The position numbers and the translations under genes are program-made. The notes beneath the pieces are model-generated. The model did not search any database and had not been told where the DNA came from. It saw nothing but the letters and a program-made list of their open reading frames with translations. Positions 59,931 through 64,000 of a stretch of DNA of 64,000 nucleotides are shown here, piece by piece. Positions within the stretch are counted from its first letter, which is position 1. The number at the start of each line of letters is the position of its first letter. Origin of the DNA: Rhodospirillum sp047263945 (GTDB taxonomy: Bacteria > Pseudomonadota > Alphaproteobacteria > Rhodospirillales > Rhodospirillaceae); NCBI RefSeq assembly GCF_047263945.1, contig NZ_JBLAVB010000002.1, forward strand, positions 248,001 to 312,000. Reading direction: 5' to 3'.

Positions 59931-60714
59931 GGGATAGTCTGACAATGACAGGCGCATGGTCCGAAGGCTTTTCCCACGCGCGAGCGGCATCAAAAACCTC
60001 CATCCCCGACAGACGGCAAGCAAGAACAGGTGTCACCCAAAAGTGGTCCAGGCGGCGTCCTCGGTTGGCCGCTTTCCAATCCCGCGCCCGATAACTCCAC
60101 CAGGTAAACAATTTTTCTTCTGGCGAGACAAAACGGCGCATGGCATCCACCCAGGATCCACTATTTTGGAAGGCCTCCAGCTTTTCACGCTCGATCGGGG
60201 TATGGGTGATAATCCGCCGCATCTTCTTGTGGTCCCACACATCGGTTTCCAGCGGTGCCACGTTGAAATCCCCCGTCATCACCGTTGGAACATCTGGATC
60301 GATGGCCTGCGCTGACCATTCGGTCAACGCATCGATGAAATCCAGTTTGTGCCTGAACTTGGGATTTTCCTCCGGATCAGGCAGGTCTCCCCCAGCAGGC
60401 ACATAAAGACAATGAATATCGATCCCCGCCACCCGGGCGCGGATATGGCGGCAATCACCCTTGCCGCACCAATCCAGGGTCTCCTGGCCTTCAACGGGAT
60501 GGCGTGAAAAAATCCCCACACCATTGTACCCCGGCATGGAATGGACCGCGTGGTACGGAAACCCCAGGGCCGCCATTTCCATCAAGGGCACCTTGTCCGG
60601 TGCAGCCTTGATTTCCTGAACACAGAGCACGTCGATGGGCCGTTCCTCCATCAGGCGAGCAACCTGTGGGAGACGGAGACGCAGAGAGTTGACGTTCCAG
60701 CTCGCAACGGTCAG
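59926..60714 (-). CDS. xthA: Exodeoxyribonuclease III family AP endonuclease, unusual start
   Basis: About 262 residues. The normal N-terminus is read as LTVASWNVNSLRLRLPQVARL, where LTVAS is followed by the family WNVNSLR. No ATG, GTG or TTG is in frame before it: the only initiator-like codon is CTG at 60714, and the next ATG (60651) would delete the first Asn of the active site. Other motifs are intact: VLCVQEIKA (Glu), GYNGVGIFS, TGDFNVAPLETDVWD, RRLDHFWV and SDHAPVIV. An ATG at 60719 is out of frame by one base. The enzyme cuts at abasic sites and has 3' exonuclease activity in repair. It follows the FAH gene by 32 bases. The stop lies in a repeat. Confidence 0.88.
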   Translation of the reverse strand: MTVASWNVNSLRLRLPQVARLMEERPIDVLCVQEIKAAPDKVPLMEMAALGFPYHAVHSMPGYNGVGIFSRHPVEGQETLDWCGKGDCRHIRARVAGIDIHCLYVPAGGDLPDPEENPKFRHKLDFIDALTEWSAQAIDPDVPTVMTGDFNVAPLETDVWDHKKMRRIITHTPIEREKLEAFQNSGSWVDAMRRFVSPEEKLFTWWSYRARDWKAANRGRRLDHFWVTPVLACRLSGMEVFDAARAWEKPSDHAPVIVRLSP

Positions 60715-60746
60715 GCCATCCGTGCCAGAACCGGCAAATGGGGCGG

Positions 60747-61448
60747 TCAGAGGACCGGCCCTGGAACAATAGTCACCACGAGGGGTTCCAACCCCTCGAC
60801 CTCGGCCCGCAACTCGTCACCCTCGACCACAGCCCCCACGCCAGCTGGCGTGCCCGTGTAGATCAAGTCTCCAGGCTGGAGCACCATCAGAGTGGACAGG
60901 AAGGCGATCACGTCCGGCACGGGCCAGATCATATCCTCCAACCGCCCAGTCTGACGCAGAGTCCCGTTCACAGCCAAGGAAATGGCCCCCTTCATCATGG
61001 GACCACATTCGGCAAGGGGAGACAGGGCGCCGATGGGCGCACTGGCATCGAACCCCTTGGACATATCCCAGGGGCGACCGGTGTTCCTGGCCTCCGTCTG
61101 CAGGTCCCGGCGGGTCAGGTCGATCCCCACGGCGAAGCCCCAAACGTGATCCATGGCCCGGTCGAGGGGAATATGATGGCCGCCCTGTCCCAAGGCGACG
61201 ACCAACTCTACCTCGTGGTGCAAGGACTTGGTGGCCATAGGGTAGGGTACATTCCCACCCAAGGGGACCAGCGCATCCTGGGGCTTGGAGAAAAAGAAGG
61301 GGGGCTCCCGATCAGGATTGGACCCCATCTCCCGAGCGTGGTCAGCATAGTTCCGACCCACGCAGAACACCCGACGCGCTGGGAAGAGGGCGGAAGATCC
61401 CCGCAGGGGGAGGGCGGGACGGGGCCAATCGGAAGGAACCTGAGTCAC
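60747..61448 (-). CDS. Fumarylacetoacetate hydrolase family protein
   Basis: 233 residues from a GTG at 61448, with GGAGC about seven bases upstream. The FAH C-terminal domain fold is complete: FCVGRNYADHAREMG, FFFSKPQDALV, then the metal ligands HHEVELVVALG (E-x-E), then VWGFAVGIDLTRRDLQ, KGFDASAPIG and YTGTPAGVGAV. Members hydrolyse acylpyruvates or decarboxylate oxaloacetate; the short form is close to YcgM/FAHD1. It is in the cytoplasm and Mg2+ or Mn2+ dependent. The exonuclease gene follows closely. No aromatic-degradation genes are near, so acylpyruvase or oxaloacetate decarboxylase is most likely. Confidence 0.92.
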   Translation of the reverse strand: MTQVPSDWPRPALPLRGSSALFPARRVFCVGRNYADHAREMGSNPDREPPFFFSKPQDALVPLGGNVPYPMATKSLHHEVELVVALGQGGHHIPLDRAMDHVWGFAVGIDLTRRDLQTEARNTGRPWDMSKGFDASAPIGALSPLAECGPMMKGAISLAVNGTLRQTGRLEDMIWPVPDVIAFLSTLMVLQPGDLIYTGTPAGVGAVVEGDELRAEVEGLEPLVVTIVPGPVL

Positions 61449-61894
61449 GGGATATGCTCCAAATATCGAAACCTGGACGCAGTATAGGCCTCAACCCTCG
61501 GAACACAATCCCAGCAGACAGGTGATAGGAAGACAGCGCAAAAACCCACAAGCACTCAAGGATTAGTCATGTCTCGAGGATATGCCCCACCAGAACGAAA
61601 TGACGCCCGGCGGGGGGGGCCGCCGGGCGTCTTTCATCGTGGACCCATTAGGGGGGTAACAGGTTCACGGTAACTCCTGTCGGAGCACGAGGGCGGCAGG
61701 GGAAACCGATCCCTCTCCCGGTCGACTCACGTTTGTGAGCAACCGATACCAGAGTAAATAGGTCCGACATGCGTCCAGACCACTGCAATTAACTCATCCC
61801 TGGCATTCCAAAAACGCATAACACTGAAGTCCGTGCTTTTTCAGGCTTCTGGATCCAATCCATCTCCGCCCTTTTCCCAATACCCAGAGAGAAC
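61449..61894. other. Intergenic region between FAH gene and lolA
   Basis: About 445 bases. A strong hairpin at 61602-61634 is the only clear structure. The rest is of ordinary composition. I looked for a small RNA or a tRNA and could not support one. Confidence 0.5.
61602..61634. terminator. GC-rich hairpin, probable terminator
   Basis: GACGCCCGGCGG, six G, CCGCCGGGCGTC: a 12-bp perfect stem, followed by TTTC on the + strand. It is likely to end the leftward lolA transcript, or an unseen rightward one. Confidence 0.6.
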
Positions 61895-62560
61895 CTACCG
61901 GCGCTCTTTCTTCTGGTCGAAGATAAAAAGATGTCGGTCCAGAGCGATTCCATACCGAGGATTGAACAAAGAGACCGTCACTTCCGTATTTTGCGCATCA
62001 AGCACCCGCCATTGGCGCAATTCGATCGGTGACTTGGTGAAGACAAGGGTCAATGTTCCCTGTCCCGGGTCGTCGGCCTGGACAATGGAAAGCTCCACCA
62101 CGCCCGCCGCTTCACGGAAAGCAGTGATAACCAATTCCGGATCGGTCAGAGTGAAATGCTCGCGCAACAGCACGCCCAAGGGTGTGGAGCCCAGACCCAC
62201 ATAGGACACTTGGTCCAATTCCTTATCATAGAACACCAGATTACTGCCATTGGCGAGCAGCAGGACTTCATCTGAAGGCGGATCGTATTCCAACCGCATG
62301 CGGTTCGGGCGGCTGATATAAAGCGTGCCTTCAGCATAGTTTCCAGTGGAGGAAATCTGGAGGAACCGGGCTTGAACTGTCGTCAACTTGTTCAGATAGC
62401 TCTCAACAGCGGCAACGAAGGCCCTTTGATCCTGCTTCAATGTTGGCAGGATACTCTGGGGTTCCTGGGCCCGCGCGCCGGTTCCCAGGGTCGACAGGCC
62501 CCCAAGGCACGTCACGCCAAGAAACAGGGCGAACAGGCGAATGGAAAGTCTGCGCGTCAT
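61895..62560 (-). CDS. lolA: LolA-like outer membrane lipoprotein carrier protein
   Basis: 221 residues, preceded by GAGGAAAATTC. A signal peptide is clear (IRLFALFLGVTCLGGLSTLGTGARA, cleavage after ARA). The mature protein has VESYLNKLTTVQARFLQISSTGNYAEGTLYISRPNRMRLEYDPP, the core of LolA, then LVFYDKELDQVSYV and LLREHFTLTD. LolA accepts lipoproteins from LolCDE in the periplasm and passes them to LolB at the outer membrane. FtsK, which often precedes lolA, is absent. It follows the RND gene in the same direction but a terminator separates them. Confidence 0.92.
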   Translation of the reverse strand: MTRRLSIRLFALFLGVTCLGGLSTLGTGARAQEPQSILPTLKQDQRAFVAAVESYLNKLTTVQARFLQISSTGNYAEGTLYISRPNRMRLEYDPPSDEVLLLANGSNLVFYDKELDQVSYVGLGSTPLGVLLREHFTLTDPELVITAFREAAGVVELSIVQADDPGQGTLTLVFTKSPIELRQWRVLDAQNTEVTVSLFNPRYGIALDRHLFIFDQKKERR

Positions 62561-62654
62561 GAATTTTCCTCGCGGTTATCCCGGCCCCTTCCCTGGAAGG
62601 CCCGGCGGTGTTCTTCACCAGTCTCTGGCAGCAGGGTAGTCGGGAAAGGTGTTC

Positions 62655-62693
62655 GAAAAAAGGGAAACGGACGACCGGATCATCCGTTTCCCT
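62655..62693 (-). terminator. Rho-independent terminator after the RND gene
   Basis: AGGGAAACGGA / TCCGTTTCCCT, 11-bp stem, followed on the minus strand by TTTTTTCG. It isolates lolA from RND transcription. Confidence 0.85.
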
Positions 62694-62737
62694 GTCATCA
62701 ACCTTTTCCGCACCAACCGCACCCTATTCTAAGGGAC

Positions 62738-64000
62738 CTATTGCGCGGCCCGAGGCAGGGAAAGCTCCCCTTGATCTCCGTCCTTGTCCGCATCCGCCCC
62801 CCCATCGTGATCATGGACCGAATGGGGCTTAACGGCGCTGTTCCTGTCCGAGGCCAAGAAGGTATAAATCACCGGCAGAACGAACAGAGTGAACAAGGTC
62901 CCGATACTCATGCCCGCGACGATGACCACGGCGATGGAAAACCGGCTCATGGCCCCAGCACCGGACGCGAACATCAGGGGGATCAACCCCGCAACCATGG
63001 CTGCGGTGGTCATCAGGATGGGGCGCAATCGAAGCTTGGCCGCCACTTCGATGGCCTCCGCCCGACTCAAACCGTCTTCCTCCTGCCGTTCCCTGGCCAC
63101 CTCACACATCAGAATTCCGTGCTTGGTGATCAATCCGATCAAGGTCACCAATCCCACCTGAGAGTAGATGTTCATGGTCGCCGCGCCAAGCGCCAAGGGG
63201 ATCAGGGCGCCACTGATAGACAAGGGCACTGACGTCATGATCACCAAAGGATCCCGGAAGCTCTCGAACTGGGCAGCGAGCACGAGGAAGATGATGATCA
63301 AAGCGAAACCGAAGGTAGCCATCAGGCTGTTGCCTTCCTGGATGAACTGACGGGACTGGCCCGCATAGTCGACGCCCGCCCCCCTGGGCAGCACCTCCTT
63401 GGCAGCCCCTTCCAAGAAGCCCAGCGCCTGACCCAGGCTGACCCCAGGCATGGGAAAAGCCGAAATTGTAAATGAATTCAACTGGTTGAACTGGTTTAGG
63501 GCCGAGGGAATGGTCCGCTGCTGGATGGAAATCAGCGATGACAAGGGCACGGCAGTCCCATCGGAGACCCGAATATAAAACCGACCGAGCTGACTGGGAT
63601 CAAGGCGGAACTCCCGGGGCACCTGGGGAATGACCTTGTAGGAGCGGCCGTCCAAATTGACCAAATTCACGTAGTTTCCACCGGTCATGGTAGCCAAGGC
63701 CGATCCCACTTGAGTCATGGACACGCCATAGGCTCCCGCTTTTTCCCGGTCAATGACCACCACCGTCTGCGGAGTCTCGTATTTCAGATCCCCATCGACA
63801 AAGGCGAACATGCCCGCTTGAGAGGCCTTGCCAATCAACGTGGTCTGCAGTTCGTCCAGAACCGTGTAATCGTCGGTGGACGACACCACGAACTGCACAG
63901 GCAGGCCATCCGCGCCGGGCAGGGCGTTCGGCGCGAAAACACTGGCCTTCACTCCGGCGATGCCATTCATCGCCTGCTGAATTGATGCGGTCAGTTCCTT
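62738..64000 (-). CDS. RND multidrug efflux transporter, C-terminal part
   Basis: The frame is open to the right edge, so only about the last 420 residues are visible; a full RND pump has about 1020-1050. The visible part contains the periplasmic region AGVDYAGQSRQFIQEGNSLM, transmembrane helices TFGFALIIIFLVLAAQFESFRDPLVIM, GLVTLIGLITKHGILMCEVARERQEEDG and RLRPILMTTAAMVAGLIPLMFASGAGAMSR, which are characteristic of AcrB/MexF-type drug pumps. A tail of about 25 residues is polar and His/Asp-rich (KPHSVHDHDGGADADKDGD). It pumps drugs with MFP and OMF partners, presumably outside the window. The terminator at 62655 follows it. Confidence 0.93.
   Translation of the reverse strand, partial: KELTASIQQAMNGIAGVKASVFAPNALPGADGLPVQFVVSSTDDYTVLDELQTTLIGKASQAGMFAFVDGDLKYETPQTVVVIDREKAGAYGVSMTQVGSALATMTGGNYVNLVNLDGRSYKVIPQVPREFRLDPSQLGRFYIRVSDGTAVPLSSLISIQQRTIPSALNQFNQLNSFTISAFPMPGVSLGQALGFLEGAAKEVLPRGAGVDYAGQSRQFIQEGNSLMATFGFALIIIFLVLAAQFESFRDPLVIMTSVPLSISGALIPLALGAATMNIYSQVGLVTLIGLITKHGILMCEVARERQEEDGLSRAEAIEVAAKLRLRPILMTTAAMVAGLIPLMFASGAGAMSRFSIAVVIVAGMSIGTLFTLFVLPVIYTFLASDRNSAVKPHSVHDHDGGADADKDGDQGELSLPRAAQ

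Noticed and set aside
61449..61894. tRNA or small RNA gene
   Set aside because: No cloverleaf, no recognisable RNA family; only a terminator-type hairpin could be supported.

Overview
The window reads as chromosomal DNA of a free-living, GC-rich alphaproteobacterium, most likely in the Rhodospirillales. The basis is gene content: alphaproteobacterial families DUF1150, DUF1491 and DUF2336, a DivL-like sensor protein, a chemoreceptor ending in PilZ as in Azospirillum Tlp1, the aerobic cobalamin genes cobN and cobO, and a LuxR/LuxI pair. The species cannot be fixed from the sequence. No rRNA, tRNA, transposase, phage gene or CRISPR array was seen.

Layout. 1-3.2 kb: a J-domain protein (cut by the left edge), bolA, and an HDOD signalling gene behind a good sigma-54 promoter match, followed by an orphan, shortened receiver domain. 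3.6-8.5 kb: phospholipase D/VTT fusion, EEP hydrolase, SulP transporter. 8.8-15.3 kb: DivL-like pseudokinase, KamA/EpmB-type radical SAM protein, HD phosphohydrolase, MFS transporter, two small conserved genes. 15.4-25.2 kb: a signalling block with response regulator plus multi-PAS kinase, PilZ chemoreceptor, Hsp20-DUF1150, and a hybrid kinase. 25.2-34.5 kb: NmrA/TetR divergent pair, Kef-type antiporter, polyphosphate:AMP phosphotransferase, pgk, ohr/ohrR, and a secreted His-Asp-Gly repeat protein. 34.7-39.1 kb: pheST and rplT-rpmI. 39.6-45.6 kb: XRE regulator, luxI with a coupled small gene, luxR, histidine kinase, DUF2336 protein. 45.8-55.9 kb: lepA, cobN-cobO, quinone reductase/LysR pair, ald/Lrp pair. 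55.9-64 kb: TPR-sulfotransferase, TPR-GT61 glycosyltransferase, exonuclease III, FAH hydrolase, lolA, and an RND pump cut by the right edge.

The least explained content is intergenic. Four families of short palindromic or inverted-repeat elements recur between genes. (1) A mosaic element of about 155-210 bp has ends close to CGGTACACGACAG. (2) A palindrome of about 60 bp begins TAGAGT and its end supplies the stop codon of four genes. (3) A hairpin of about 47 bp sits at the ends of three rightward genes, each facing a leftward gene. (4) A 138-bp element with ATACCAAG ends has two copies about 96% identical in opposite orientation, plus a decayed third copy. They lie next to or inside each other and look like non-autonomous mobile or REP-like elements, some reused as gene ends or terminators.

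Signalling dominates the coding content: four histidine-kinase-like proteins, three receivers, a chemoreceptor, HDOD and DUF2336 proteins, and AHL quorum sensing. Several divergent regulator/target pairs have visible dyads in the space between or before them (TetR/NmrA, OhrR/Ohr, Lrp/Ald).
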